Source of the DNA: Streptomyces sp. TRM64462
GTDB taxonomy: Bacteria; Actinomycetota; Actinomycetes; Streptomycetales; Streptomycetaceae
Assembly: GCF_013362995.1 (NCBI RefSeq)
Contig: NZ_JABWDV010000394.1
Coordinates: 62,001 to 126,000, forward strand
DNA length: 64,000 nt
Direction of reading: 5' to 3'
Part shown: in pieces, positions 1-8,306 of the stretch
How the letters are laid out: each line of letters begins with the position of its first letter
How positions within the stretch are numbered: the stretch's first letter is position 1
Program-made: the position numbers and the translations under genes
The notes under the pieces: generated by a model
The model's database searches: none
What the model saw: only the letters and a program-made list of their open reading frames with translations
What the model was told of the DNA's origin: nothing

Positions 1-261
1 GTGCATGAACTGCCTGATGCTGTGGAGAACCCCGTGGATCCTGTGCACGGAGCGGGGGACAGCCGTGTGGACAAATTCATAGCCACCCCACCATCTCGCA
101 TCTGACCTGCGGTTTTTCCATCCACGGGCTGTGGGGGAGAAAAACTTTTCCAGCAGGACCAAGATCAGCACAAACGGCCCCGGCGAGCGACGGCCACCCA
201 GCCCGAAGTAAGGACCAACATCACATTGCGTCTCTTACCTGTGGACGATTACATTGAACGT
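1..261. promoter_or_regulatory. Intergenic region with a consensus DnaA box
   Basis: This stretch precedes the MATE gene and holds no convincing gene. Positions 66-74 read TGTGGACAA, the reverse complement of the consensus Streptomyces DnaA box TTGTCCACA, in a relatively AT-rich patch. This is 35 kb from oriC, so the box may titrate DnaA or control a neighbouring gene. In other Streptomyces dnaB lies on this side of the MATE gene, but it is not in the window. An in-frame TTG at 226 and GTG at 241 could extend the MATE gene into this region. Confidence 0.5.
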
Positions 262-1599
262 ATGTCCCAGGCTCCCGCGGTTCCGAAGAACGTCCGCCGC
301 CACCACGACCGCGAGATCATCGCACTCGCCGTACCGGCCTTCGGAGCTCTTGTCGCCGAGCCGCTCTTCGTGCTGGCCGACAGTGCCATCATCGGCCATC
401 TCGGGACCCCGCAACTCGCCGGCCTGGGCATCGCCGCCGCGCTGCTCTCCACCGCGGTGAGCGTCTTCGTGTTCCTCGCGTACGCCACGACCGCCGCCGT
501 CGCCCGCCGCGTCGGTGCCGGCGACCTTCCGGCCGCCATCCGTCAGGGCATGGACGGCATCTGGCTCGCCCTCCTCCTCGGCCTCGCCGTCGTCGCCGTC
601 ACCCTGCCCACCGCGCCCTGGGTCGTGGACGCCTTCGGGGCCTCCGACACGGCCGCCCCGTACGCCACCACCTACTTGAGGGTTTCCAGTCTCGGCATCC
701 CCGCGATGCTCATGGTCCTCGCCGCCACCGGCGTCCTGCGCGGCCTGCAGAACACCCGGACTCCGCTGTACGTCGCCGTCGCCGGATTCACCGCCAACGT
801 GGTGCTGAACGTCGTTCTGGTCTACGGCGCCGGCCTCGGCATCGCCGGCTCCGCCTGGGGCACCGTGATCGCCCAGTGCGGCATGGCCGCGGCGTACCTG
901 GTCGTCGTCGTGCGAGGGGCGCGGCGCCACGGCGCCTCCCTCCGGCCGGACGCCGCCGGCATCCGGGCCAGCGCGCAGGCCGGGGTGCCGCTGCTGATCC
1001 GTACGCTGTCGCTGCGCGCGATCCTGATGATCGCCACCGCCATCGCGGCCCGGCTGAGCGACACCGATGTGGCCGCCCACCAGATCATCCTGTCGCTGTG
1101 GAGCCTGCTGGCGTTCGCTCTCGACGCCATCGCCATCGCGGGCCAGGCCATCATCGGCCGCTACCTGGGCGCGGGGGACACCGAAGGGGCCCGCGCGGCC
1201 TGCCGTCGCATGGTGCAGTGGGGCGTGGCCTCCGGCCTGGTGCTCGGCATCCTGGTCGTCGCCGCCCGGCCGCTGTTCATCCCGCTGTTCACCGCCGATG
1301 ACGCCGTACACGACACCCTGCTTCCCGCACTGCTGGTAGTGGCCCTCTCCCAGCCGATCGCCGGGGTTGTCTTCGTCCTGGACGGCGTCCTGATGGGCGC
1401 CGGCGACGGCCCGTATCTGGCGGGGGCCATGGTGGTCACCCTGCTCGTGTTCGCGCCGGTCGCCCTGCTGGTTCCCGTACTCGGCGGTGGTCTGACGGCC
1501 CTGTGGTGGGCGATGACCCTGATGATGGCGATCCGGATGCTGACGCTGTGGCTGCGGACCCGCTCCGGCCGCTGGGTGGTCACCGGGGCGACCCGCTGA
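262..1599 (+). CDS. MATE family efflux transporter (DinF-type)
   Basis: A protein of about 445 residues with roughly twelve hydrophobic segments and the internal two-fold repeat of MATE/DinF cation-coupled multidrug exporters. The family signature region near the N-terminus is clear (PAFGALVAEPLF followed by DSAIIGHLG). It should sit in the cytoplasmic membrane and export organic cations or an unknown metabolite. I place the start at ATG 262 (MSQAPAVPKN) because homologues at this locus begin the same way; TTG 226 gives 12 more residues and is about 11 bases after an AAGGAC, so the start is not settled. It converges with rplI, and two parS sites and a hairpin lie between them. Confidence 0.85.
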   Translation: MSQAPAVPKNVRRHHDREIIALAVPAFGALVAEPLFVLADSAIIGHLGTPQLAGLGIAAALLSTAVSVFVFLAYATTAAVARRVGAGDLPAAIRQGMDGIWLALLLGLAVVAVTLPTAPWVVDAFGASDTAAPYATTYLRVSSLGIPAMLMVLAATGVLRGLQNTRTPLYVAVAGFTANVVLNVVLVYGAGLGIAGSAWGTVIAQCGMAAAYLVVVVRGARRHGASLRPDAAGIRASAQAGVPLLIRTLSLRAILMIATAIAARLSDTDVAAHQIILSLWSLLAFALDAIAIAGQAIIGRYLGAGDTEGARAACRRMVQWGVASGLVLGILVVAARPLFIPLFTADDAVHDTLLPALLVVALSQPIAGVVFVLDGVLMGAGDGPYLAGAMVVTLLVFAPVALLVPVLGGGLTALWWAMTLMMAIRMLTLWLRTRSGRWVVTGATR

Positions 1600-1642
1600 G
1601 GTGGTCACCGGGGCGACCCGCTGAGCACGACGACTTGGTCAT

Positions 1643-1656
1643 GTTTCACGTGAAAC
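1643..1656. other. parS site 1
   Basis: Perfect 14-bp palindrome GTTTCACGTGAAAC, the known Streptomyces ParB binding site. It lies in the gap between the MATE gene and rplI and is paired with a second copy 21 bp further on. Confidence 0.95.
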
Positions 1657-1663
1657 GGGCCCG

Positions 1664-1677
1664 GTTTCACGTGAAAC
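1664..1677. other. parS site 2
   Basis: Second perfect GTTTCACGTGAAAC, with its centre 21 bp from site 1, so the two sites lie on the same DNA face about two helical turns apart. Confidence 0.95.
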
Positions 1678-1714
1678 GTTCTCCCGCGTGACGAGGCCGC
1701 GATCGCGGCATGAC

Positions 1715-1746
1715 GAAGGGCCGTCCCCTGACGGGAACGGCCCTTC
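1715..1746 (-). terminator. Terminator of the rpsF-ssb-rpsR-rplI operon
   Basis: Inverted repeat with arms GAAGGGCCGT and ACGGCCCTTC, 35 bases past the rplI stop. It could act in both directions between the convergent MATE gene and rplI. There is no strong U-tract, as is usual in Streptomyces. Confidence 0.7.
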
Positions 1747-1780
1747 ATACGCTCAGCTCTGCTTGGTGCAGGGCTCAAGC

Positions 1781-2227
1781 TCAGGCAGCGACGACCTCGA
1801 CACCGAGGTTCGCGGCGACCTCGGGGTGCAGACGCACGGACACCTGGTGCGAGCCCAGGGTCTTGATCGGCGCACCGAGCTCGACGCGGCGCTTGTCGAC
1901 CTCCGGGCCACCGGCGGACTTGATCGCCGAGGCGATGTCAGCCGGGGTGACGGAGCCGAAGAGGCGGCCGGCGTCGCCGGAGCGAACGGCCAGACGCACC
2001 TTGACGCTCTCGAGCTGGGCCTTGATCTGGTTGGCCTGCTCGATCGTCGCGATCTCGTGGATCTTGCGGGCGCGGCGGATCTGCGCCACGTCCTTCTCGC
2101 CACCCTTGGTCCAGCGGATCGCGAAACCGCGCGGGACCAGGTAGTTGCGAGCGTAGCCGTCCTTGACGTCGACGACGTCGCCGGCAGCACCGAGGCCGGA
2201 GACCTCGTGGGTAAGGATGATCTTCAT
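1781..2227 (-). CDS. rplI: 50S ribosomal protein L9
   Basis: A 148-residue protein, the usual length for L9. It begins [19 protein letters not shown], the conserved N-terminal L9 domain with its [18 protein letters not shown] signature, followed by the linking helix ([19 protein letters not shown]) and the C-terminal rRNA-binding domain. L9 binds 23S rRNA near the L1 stalk base and helps frame maintenance. It is the last gene of the rpsF-ssb-rpsR-rplI operon, 18 bases after rpsR. Confidence 0.98.
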   Translation of the reverse strand: MKIILTHEVSGLGAAGDVVDVKDGYARNYLVPRGFAIRWTKGGEKDVAQIRRARKIHEIATIEQANQIKAQLESVKVRLAVRSGDAGRLFGSVTPADIASAIKSAGGPEVDKRRVELGAPIKTLGSHQVSVRLHPEVAANLGVEVVAA

Positions 2228-2245
2228 CAGTCGGTCACCCTTCCC

Positions 2246-2482
2246 TTAGCGCGCGGTGGACGTGTAGGGCAGCAGCGCCATCTCACGGCTGTTCTTGACG
2301 GCCGTGGCGACGTCACGCTGGTGCTGCGTGCAGTTGCCGGTCACGCGGCGGGCACGGATCTTGCCGCGGTCGGAAATGAACTTCCGCAGCATGTTCGTGT
2401 CCTTGTAGTCCACGTACGCGGTCTTGTCCTTGCAGAACGCGCAGACCTTCTTCTTAGGCTTGCGCACAGGCGGCTTCGCCAT
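2246..2482 (-). CDS. rpsR: 30S ribosomal protein S18
   Basis: A 78-residue S18, which binds the central domain of 16S rRNA with S6. The N-terminus [20 protein letters not shown] keeps the two cysteines of a C-x-x-C pair, so this looks like the zinc-type (C+) paralogue rather than a zinc-free copy. Core motifs [11 protein letters not shown] and [16 protein letters not shown] are present. It lies between ssb and rplI, as in most bacteria. Confidence 0.97.
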   Translation of the reverse strand: MAKPPVRKPKKKVCAFCKDKTAYVDYKDTNMLRKFISDRGKIRARRVTGNCTQHQRDVATAVKNSREMALLPYTSTAR

Positions 2483-2557
2483 GGTGTTTCTCCTGTGTGA
2501 TCAAGAAGTGGGGTACGAGTTGCCCTCGGATCCCGGACGCGGAGCGTCCTGCGGGTC

Positions 2558-3130
2558 CTAGAAGGGCGGCTCGTCCGAGTAGCCGCCGCCGGAGCTGCCG
2601 CCCCAGCCGCTGCCGCTGCCCTGCTGCTGACCGCCGGCCGGTGCGGCGCCACCCCAGGCGTCGTCGGCGGGAGCGCCGCCGCTCTGCTGGCCACCACCCG
2701 GGGCACCGCCCCAGGGGCCGCCGCCGCCCTGCTGGCCGCCGCCGTAGCCGCCCTGACCACCGCGGCCGGTGGTCTTGGTGACCTTGGCCGTGGCGTTCTT
2801 GAGGCTGGGGCCGACTTCCTCGACGTCCAGCTCGAAGACCGTGCGCTTGACGCCCTCGCGGTCCTCATAGGACCGCTGCTTCAGCCGGCCCTGCACGACG
2901 ACGCGCATGCCTCGCTGGAGCGACTCGGCGACGTTCTCCGCCGCCTGGCGCCAGACCGAGCAGGTCAGGAACAGGCTCTCGCCGTCCTTCCACTCATTGG
3001 TCTGACGGTCGAAGGTGCGGGGAGTGGACGCGACACGGAACTTCGCGACCGCCGCACCGGACGGGGTGAAGCGCAGCTCGGGGTCGTCGACAAGGTTGCC
3101 GACGACCGTGATGACGGTCTCGCCTGCCAT
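2558..3130 (-). CDS. ssb: Single-stranded DNA-binding protein
   Basis: A 190-residue SSB. Residues 1-110 form the OB-fold ([21 protein letters not shown], then [16 protein letters not shown] and [13 protein letters not shown]). Residues 120-185 are a Gly/Gln-rich disordered tail, ending in the acidic tip SDEPPF that recruits partner proteins. It coats single-stranded DNA in replication, repair and recombination. It is the second gene of the rpsF operon, and is the long replicative paralogue judging by its position and acidic tip. Confidence 0.97.
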   Translation of the reverse strand: MAGETVITVVGNLVDDPELRFTPSGAAVAKFRVASTPRTFDRQTNEWKDGESLFLTCSVWRQAAENVAESLQRGMRVVVQGRLKQRSYEDREGVKRTVFELDVEEVGPSLKNATAKVTKTTGRGGQGGYGGGQQGGGGPWGGAPGGGQQSGGAPADDAWGGAAPAGGQQQGSGSGWGGSSGGGYSDEPPF

Positions 3131-3203
3131 GGGTGAACCTCTCGGCGGGATTGCTTCTGGCTGCTTGCTGCTACTCGGACCCGATGACCTGTGAGCGGAA
3201 AGC

Positions 3204-3494
3204 TCAGTGGGTCTCGGGGCGGAGGACCTTGGTCCGGAGGACCGACTCGTTCAGGTTCATCTGGCGGTCGAGCTCCTTGACGACCGCAGGCTCGGCCTGC
3301 AGGTCGATGACCGAGTAGATGCCCTCGGGCTTCTTCTTGATCTCGTAAGCGAGACGACGACGGCCCCAGGTGTCGACCTTCTCCACCTTTCCGTTGCCCT
3401 CACGGACGACGGAGAGGAAGGTCTCGATCAGCGGGGAGACAGCACGCTCCTCGAGATCGGGGTCGAGAATGACCATCACCTCGTAGTGACGCAT
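3204..3494 (-). CDS. rpsF: 30S ribosomal protein S6
   Basis: A 96-residue S6 ([17 protein letters not shown] ... [16 protein letters not shown]), the S18 partner on the 30S platform. The reading frame stays open far upstream, but the start is fixed at ATG 3494 by an excellent Shine-Dalgarno sequence (AAAGGAGGT about 7 bases upstream) and by family alignment. It is the first gene of the operon with ssb, rpsR and rplI. Confidence 0.97.
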   Translation of the reverse strand: MRHYEVMVILDPDLEERAVSPLIETFLSVVREGNGKVEKVDTWGRRRLAYEIKKKPEGIYSVIDLQAEPAVVKELDRQMNLNESVLRTKVLRPETH

Positions 3495-3809
3495 GTGGAA
3501 CCCACCTCCTTTGGACTCAGCGGCCACGGTCGTTCCGTGGCAGGAGGGTCGTGATGCGTACGCAACGGTATCCGCGCGAACCGACAAGGGCCCTCGCATC
3601 GGAAGAATCAGAAGGAGGGGGGGGTCCTGTCCGCAGGACGCGTGTCCCCGAGCCTGGGCAGGCATGGGCAGACACCGGTGCAGAGGGTACAGAGTACCCG
3701 CACAGCTGCTTCCGGTTGAAATCCGGTGGTCAGGGGACGCAATCTGTACACAACGGGTGCGGGCGGCGCTACAGTGCGCCGCCTTACGGCACAGCCAGGA
3801 GGTGCCCCC
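3495..3809. promoter_or_regulatory. Divergent intergenic region upstream of rpsF
   Basis: 315 bases between the divergent rpsF and a small membrane-protein gene, without a convincing gene. It must hold the rpsF operon promoter on the minus strand and the promoter of the 3810 gene on the plus strand. I could not fix either with a clear -35/-10 pair. Confidence 0.4.
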
Positions 3810-4124
3810 ATGGCTCAGGCATTCCAGCGTCATCCCTCCTCGTCCCTGTTCGCCACCGACGGCAAGCCGCATCCCCTCCAGGACACGCTCATGGTCGTGA
3901 CCCTGGTCCTCGGCGCGCTGTCCTTCATCACGGCCCAGTTCCACCACCTGCACCTGATCAGCTCCTGGGCCGGCCTCGTGGGCATCATCACGGGCGCGTA
4001 CGGCCAGTTCATCTCGGAGACGACACGAGAGCGGACGTTCCTGATCGTGGGCCTCGGCGCATCGGCCATCGGGTTCTTCCTCGGCATGGCACACGGCGGT
4101 CTGTTCGGCGGCGTCTTCGACTGA
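3810..4124 (+). CDS. Small conserved membrane protein of unknown function
   Basis: A 104-residue protein with three predicted membrane segments: about residues 28-46 ([17 protein letters not shown]), 48-65 (around the [17 protein letters not shown] stretch) and 75-95 ([20 protein letters not shown]). The ATG has a strong AGGAGGTG upstream. It sits between the rpsF operon and femX, where Streptomyces genomes carry a similar small protein. No function can be inferred beyond membrane location. Confidence 0.75.
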   Translation: MAQAFQRHPSSSLFATDGKPHPLQDTLMVVTLVLGALSFITAQFHHLHLISSWAGLVGIITGAYGQFISETTRERTFLIVGLGASAIGFFLGMAHGGLFGGVFD

Positions 4125-4334
4125 CCCGCCGTAAGGCGACAGCCGGCGGGCGACATCCGACAGGCGACGTCCAACGGGCGGCAGCCGGCGGGCGCCGGTC
4201 CGCCCTCCCCGGCCGGCGTACGGACATTCCTGCCGTGCGGCCGGTCGGGGCGCTGCGTGGTGCCAGTAGGCTTCGGCGCGAGAGCCGGAAACCCCTGTAC
4301 CGATGGGGGACACACCAGCCGAGGAGCGCCCCGC

Positions 4335-5453
4335 ATGAGCCTGACCCTGAGGACCATCAGCCGAGAGCAGCATCTGGCATACATCCAGAGCCTGCCCGCG
4401 GCGAGTCACTGCCAGGTTCCGGCGTGGGCCGATGTGAAGACCGAGTGGCGCTCGGAGAACCTGGGCTGGTTCGACAGGGACGACCAGCTCGTCGGCGTGG
4501 GCCTCGTGCTGTACCGCCAGCTGCCGAAGATCAAGCGCTACCTCGCGTACCTGCCCGAGGGCCCGGTGATCAACTGGTACGCGCCCAATCTGGACGACTG
4601 GCTGCAGCCGATGCTCCAGCACCTCAAGAACCAGGGTGCGTTCTCGGTCAAGATGGGCCCGCCGGTGGTCATCCGCCGCTGGGACGCGCCCTCGATCAAG
4701 GCCGGAATCCAGGACCCGGAGGTCAAGCGGCTGCGGGACGTCGAGGCGACGCACATCGAGCCGCGCGCGTTCGAGGTGTCGGAGCGGCTCCGCAAGATGG
4801 GCTGGCAGCAGGGCGAGGACGGCGGCGCCGGCTTCGGCGACGTGCAGCCGCGCTACGTCTACCAGGTGCCGTTGGCCAACCGTTCGCTGGACGATGTGCT
4901 CAAGGGCTTCAACCAGCTGTGGCGGCGCAACATCAAGAAGGCCGAGAAGGCCGGCGTCGAGGTCGTCCAGGGCGGCTACGACGACCTCGCCGAGTGGCAG
5001 CGGCTGTACGAGATCACGGCCGTCCGCGACAAGTTCCGGCCGCGCCCCCTGTCGTACTTCCAGCGGATGTGGACCGTCCTCAACAACGAGGACCCCAACC
5101 GCATGCGCCTCTACTTCGCGCGGCACAACGGCGTGAACCTGTCCGCGGCCACCATGCTCGTAGTCGGCGGGCACGTCTGGTACTCGTACGGCGCCTCCGA
5201 CAACATCGGCCGTGAGGTCCGCCCGTCCAACGCCATGCAGTGGCGGATGCTCCGCGACGCCTACGCGATGGGCGCGACCGTGTACGACCTGCGCGGCATC
5301 TCCGACTCGCTCGACGAGACGGACCATCTCTTCGGCCTGATCCAGTTCAAGGTCGGTACGGGCGGCGAGGCCGTCGAGTACATCGGTGAGTGGGACTTCC
5401 CGCTCAACAAGCTGCTGCACAAGGCACTCGACATCTACATGTCGCGCCGCTGA
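4335..5453 (+). CDS. femX: FemX-type peptidyltransferase (lipid II:glycine glycyltransferase family)
   Basis: A 372-residue FemAB-family aminoacyl-tRNA-dependent transferase with two GNAT-like subdomains. The first runs to about residue 190 ([18 protein letters not shown]); the second holds [16 protein letters not shown] and the C-terminal [23 protein letters not shown] typical of the family. In Streptomyces, FemX adds the first Gly of the interpeptide bridge to the stem-peptide L,L-diaminopimelate on lipid II. The start at ATG 4335 has a GAGGAG upstream. It is followed 116 bases on by an alanine-racemase-like gene on the same strand, in a cell-wall gene neighbourhood. Confidence 0.88.
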   Translation: MSLTLRTISREQHLAYIQSLPAASHCQVPAWADVKTEWRSENLGWFDRDDQLVGVGLVLYRQLPKIKRYLAYLPEGPVINWYAPNLDDWLQPMLQHLKNQGAFSVKMGPPVVIRRWDAPSIKAGIQDPEVKRLRDVEATHIEPRAFEVSERLRKMGWQQGEDGGAGFGDVQPRYVYQVPLANRSLDDVLKGFNQLWRRNIKKAEKAGVEVVQGGYDDLAEWQRLYEITAVRDKFRPRPLSYFQRMWTVLNNEDPNRMRLYFARHNGVNLSAATMLVVGGHVWYSYGASDNIGREVRPSNAMQWRMLRDAYAMGATVYDLRGISDSLDETDHLFGLIQFKVGTGGEAVEYIGEWDFPLNKLLHKALDIYMSRR

Positions 5454-5569
5454 CGGCCCCTTCCGTAGGCTCGTCAACGCCCCGCAGCCGTCCCGCACGG
5501 CGCCGCGCAGGCGTGTCCCCGTACCTCCGACACCGACACCCACAGCCACAGAAAGGGTCCGGACCGGCC

Positions 5570-6601
5570 ATGGCGCTCTCCCTCTACGTCGACACCGCTC
5601 GCTGGCGGGCGCACCAGAAGTCCGTGATCGACCAGTTCCCCGGGCTCATCCCGGTCTGCAAGGGCAACGGGTACGGCTTCGGCCACGAGCGCCTGGCGGA
5701 GGAGGTGAACCGCTTCGGCGCCGACATGCTGGCCGTGGGCACGACGTACGAGGCCGCACGGATGAAGGACTGGTTCGGCGGCGACCTGCTGGTCCTCACG
5801 CCCTTCCGGCGCGGCGAGGAGCCGGTGCCGCTCCCTGACCGGGTCGTGCGTTCCGTATCGTCCGTGGACGGGGTGCACGCCCTGGTCGGCGCGCGCGTCG
5901 TCATCGAGTGCATGAGCTCCATGAAGCGGCACGGCGTCAGCGAGGAGGACCTCGGCCGGCTGCACGCGGCCATCGACGACGTACGGCTCGAAGGCTTCGC
6001 GCTGCACCTGCCGCTGGACCGCACGGACGGCTCGGACGCCGTCGAGGAGGTCATCGGCTGGATGGACCGGCTGCGCGCCGCGCGGCTGCCGCTGCACACC
6101 ATGTTCGTCAGCCACATGAGCGCCGACGAGCTGGCGCGGCTCCAGCAGCAGTTCCCGCAGACCCGTTTCCGGGCGCGGATCGGTACGCGGCTGTGGCTGG
6201 GTGACCACGAGGCGACGGAGTACCGGGGCGCCGTCCTCGACGTCACCCGCGTCGCCAAGGGGGACCGTTTCGGCTACCGCCAGCAGCGTGCCGCGTCGGA
6301 CGGCTGGCTGGTCGTGGTGGCGGGCGGCACCTCGCACGGTGTTGGCCTGGAGGCGCCGAAGGCCATGCACGGCGTGATGCCGCGCGCCAAGGGCGTGGCC
6401 CGGGCCGGCCTGGCGACGGTCAACCGGAACCTTTCGCCGTTCGTGTGGGCGGGCAAGCAGCGCTGGTTCGCGGAGCCGCCGCACATGCAGGTGTCGATCC
6501 TGTTCGTGCCGTCGGACGCGCAGGAGCCGAAGGTCGGCGACGAGCTGGTCGCCCACCTCCGGCACACGACCACCCAGTACGACCGGATGGTCGACCGCTA
6601 G
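5570..6601 (+). CDS. Alanine-racemase-like PLP protein, probably not a classical racemase
   Basis: A 343-residue protein with the N-terminal PLP barrel of fold-type III alanine racemases. The PLP lysine motif is recognisable near residue 30 ([12 protein letters not shown]), followed by [11 protein letters not shown] and [14 protein letters not shown]. The C-terminal beta domain is present and ends with the KVGDEL stretch. In true alanine racemases the second catalytic base is a Tyr in a GYADGY-type motif; the corresponding stretch here reads AGGTSHGVG, with no Tyr. It may therefore be a one-base epimerase, a racemase on another substrate, or a PLP protein of other role. It follows femX, so a link to interpeptide-bridge or amino-acid supply is plausible but unproven. 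It converges with the next gene, overlapping by 4 bases. Confidence 0.75.
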   Translation: MALSLYVDTARWRAHQKSVIDQFPGLIPVCKGNGYGFGHERLAEEVNRFGADMLAVGTTYEAARMKDWFGGDLLVLTPFRRGEEPVPLPDRVVRSVSSVDGVHALVGARVVIECMSSMKRHGVSEEDLGRLHAAIDDVRLEGFALHLPLDRTDGSDAVEEVIGWMDRLRAARLPLHTMFVSHMSADELARLQQQFPQTRFRARIGTRLWLGDHEATEYRGAVLDVTRVAKGDRFGYRQQRAASDGWLVVVAGGTSHGVGLEAPKAMHGVMPRAKGVARAGLATVNRNLSPFVWAGKQRWFAEPPHMQVSILFVPSDAQEPKVGDELVAHLRHTTTQYDRMVDR

Positions 6602-8196
6602 GCCGCAGGCCCAGCGGGCCCGGCGGGGGCGACAGGCCCCGTCGGGCCCGCCATGCCCGCAGTGCCGGCCGGTCCCGCAGTGCCGGCCGGTCCCGCAGTG
6701 CCGGCTGCCGGTCCCGCGGTGTCCGCCGGTCCCGCCCACTCCGCCGTGCCGCTGGGCCACGCGGCTGCGGGTGAGGCGGGCCGCCCCAGCACGAACACGT
6801 CCTCCGCGCCGTCCAGGACGCCTCCGGACGGATCGTCCGACCCGTCCTGCCGTACCGGGTCGCGGTCCGGCCGCAGGATGTCCCGCACGATCATGGCGCA
6901 CAGGAACAGCGTTCCGGCCAGGTGCAGCACGATGGCGAAGTGATAGCCGTCCTGCGGCAGCCCGTGCTTGTGGTTCGTCGTGACGTACACGAGGTACATC
7001 CAGATGCCGAGGAAGTACGCGACCTCGCACGCCTGCCAGATCAGGAAGTCACGCCAGCGCGGCCGGGCGAGCGCGGCGAGCGGGATCAGCCACAGGACGT
7101 ACTGCGGCGAGTAGACCTTGTTGGTGAGGATGAAGGCGGCCACCACCAGGAACGCGAGCTGCGCGAAGCGTGGCCGGCGCGGCGCGGCCAGGGCCAGCCC
7201 GGCGATGCCGGCGCAGGCGGCGACCATCAGCACGATCGCGTACAGGTTGACGGCCTCCACGTCGATGCTGGCGCCCGCGCGCTGGGTGAGGACCAGCCAG
7301 AAGGACCCGAAGTCGATGTTCCGGTCCTGGCTGAAGACGTAGAACCGCTTCCAGCCCTCCGGCGCCAGCACCATCACGGGCAGGTTCACGGCCAGCCACG
7401 CCCCGGCCGTGCCGAGCAGCGCCACGGCGAATTCCCGCCATTTCCAGGCGCGCCAGCACAGCACCAGCACCGGTCCGAGCAGCAGGAACGGGTACAGCTT
7501 GGCCGCCGTTGCGAGGCCCAGCAGGATGCCGAAGGCCAGCGCCCGGCCCCGGCTCCACATCAGCATCGCGGCCGCGGTCAGGGCGAGGGCCAGCAGATCC
7601 CAGTTGATCGTCGCGGTCAGGACGAACGCGGGAGCGAGCGCCACCAGCAGCGCGTCCCACGGGCGGCGGCGATGCGTCCGCGCGACGCACACCACGAGCA
7701 CGGCGGTGCAGACGAGCAGCATGCCCGCGTTGACCATCCAGTACATCTGCTGGCGGAACTGCATGTCGCTGCCGCCCGGCGTCAGCCATGCCGCGACCTG
7801 CATGAAGAGGCCCGTGAGTACCGGGTACTCCAGGTACTGCATGTCGCCCGCGAACCGGTCGAAGTACGGGATCAGCCCGTCGGAGAAGCCGCGCCCGACG
7901 AAGAGGTGCGGGATGTCCGAGTAGCACGCGTGCGTGTACTGCGATGCCGCCCCACGGAACCACGCCCAGTTGTAACAGGGCAGCTTCTGCACCATGCCCA
8001 GGGCGAACATCCCGATCGCCACGAGGGCGACCACCCGTACCGGGCTGAGGCGGCTGGTGCCGAGCTGTGCCCAACGGCCGACGGGGCCGCCGATCACCTC
8101 GCTGCCGGCTGCTGCGACCTCGTCCCGACGGGTGGGGCATACGACGGGCTGGGGCTCGGGGGCGCTCGTCTTCTGTGGGCTCGGCATGGGGGACAT
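6598..8196 (-). CDS. GT87 (DUF2029) polyprenyl-phosphate-mannose-dependent glycosyltransferase
   Basis: A 532-residue polytopic membrane protein. Membrane segments start near residue 50 (VRVVALVAIGMFALGMV), and the large loop with the catalytic acid region follows (YSDIPHLFVGRGFSDGLIPY, then DMQYLEYPVLTGLFM). This is the GT87 pattern of mycobacterial PimE and related alpha-mannosyltransferases, which use lipid-linked mannose outside the membrane. The last 90 residues are a cytosolic or external low-complexity tail rich in Gly-Pro/Thr-Ala triplets. Two in-frame ATGs (8196 and 8187) are possible. The acceptor (phosphatidylinositol mannoside, glycoprotein or other) cannot be read from the sequence. 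Confidence 0.8.
   Translation of the reverse strand: MSPMPSPQKTSAPEPQPVVCPTRRDEVAAAGSEVIGGPVGRWAQLGTSRLSPVRVVALVAIGMFALGMVQKLPCYNWAWFRGAASQYTHACYSDIPHLFVGRGFSDGLIPYFDRFAGDMQYLEYPVLTGLFMQVAAWLTPGGSDMQFRQQMYWMVNAGMLLVCTAVLVVCVARTHRRRPWDALLVALAPAFVLTATINWDLLALALTAAAMLMWSRGRALAFGILLGLATAAKLYPFLLLGPVLVLCWRAWKWREFAVALLGTAGAWLAVNLPVMVLAPEGWKRFYVFSQDRNIDFGSFWLVLTQRAGASIDVEAVNLYAIVLMVAACAGIAGLALAAPRRPRFAQLAFLVVAAFILTNKVYSPQYVLWLIPLAALARPRWRDFLIWQACEVAYFLGIWMYLVYVTTNHKHGLPQDGYHFAIVLHLAGTLFLCAMIVRDILRPDRDPVRQDGSDDPSGGVLDGAEDVFVLGRPASPAAAWPSGTAEWAGPADTAGPAAGTAGPAGTAGPAGTAGMAGPTGPVAPAGPAGPAA
6658..6718. repeat. 18-bp tandem repeat in the tail of the GT87 gene
   Basis: About three imperfect copies of an 18-bp unit (AGTGCCGGCCGGTCCCGC), coding on the minus strand for AGTAGP/AGTAGM-type collagen-like triplets. 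It is probably a slippage-prone low-complexity tail. Confidence 0.75.
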
Positions 8197-8306
8197 CCTG
8201 CCGTACGGCTCCGGGAACGCGGCGAGGGCCGCCGCACCGCTGTACGCACACGCTGTACGTACGGGGTACGACGGCCCTCACCGAGGTGCGGTGCCGCGCG
8301 GCGGCG

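Noticed and set aside
235..1608. Long minus-strand open frame opposite the MATE gene
   Set aside because: It is a high-GC mirror frame with Gly/Asp/Gln/Arg-rich composition and no family motif; the plus-strand frame is clearly MATE.
3495..5549. Upstream in-frame extension of rpsF over the opposite strand of femX
   Set aside because: S6 is 96 residues, and the AAAGGAGGT before ATG 3494 fixes the start; the extension lies opposite femX.
6598..6760. GC-rich repeats considered as a terminator between convergent genes
   Set aside because: They lie inside the coding tail of the GT87 gene and do not form a clean hairpin.
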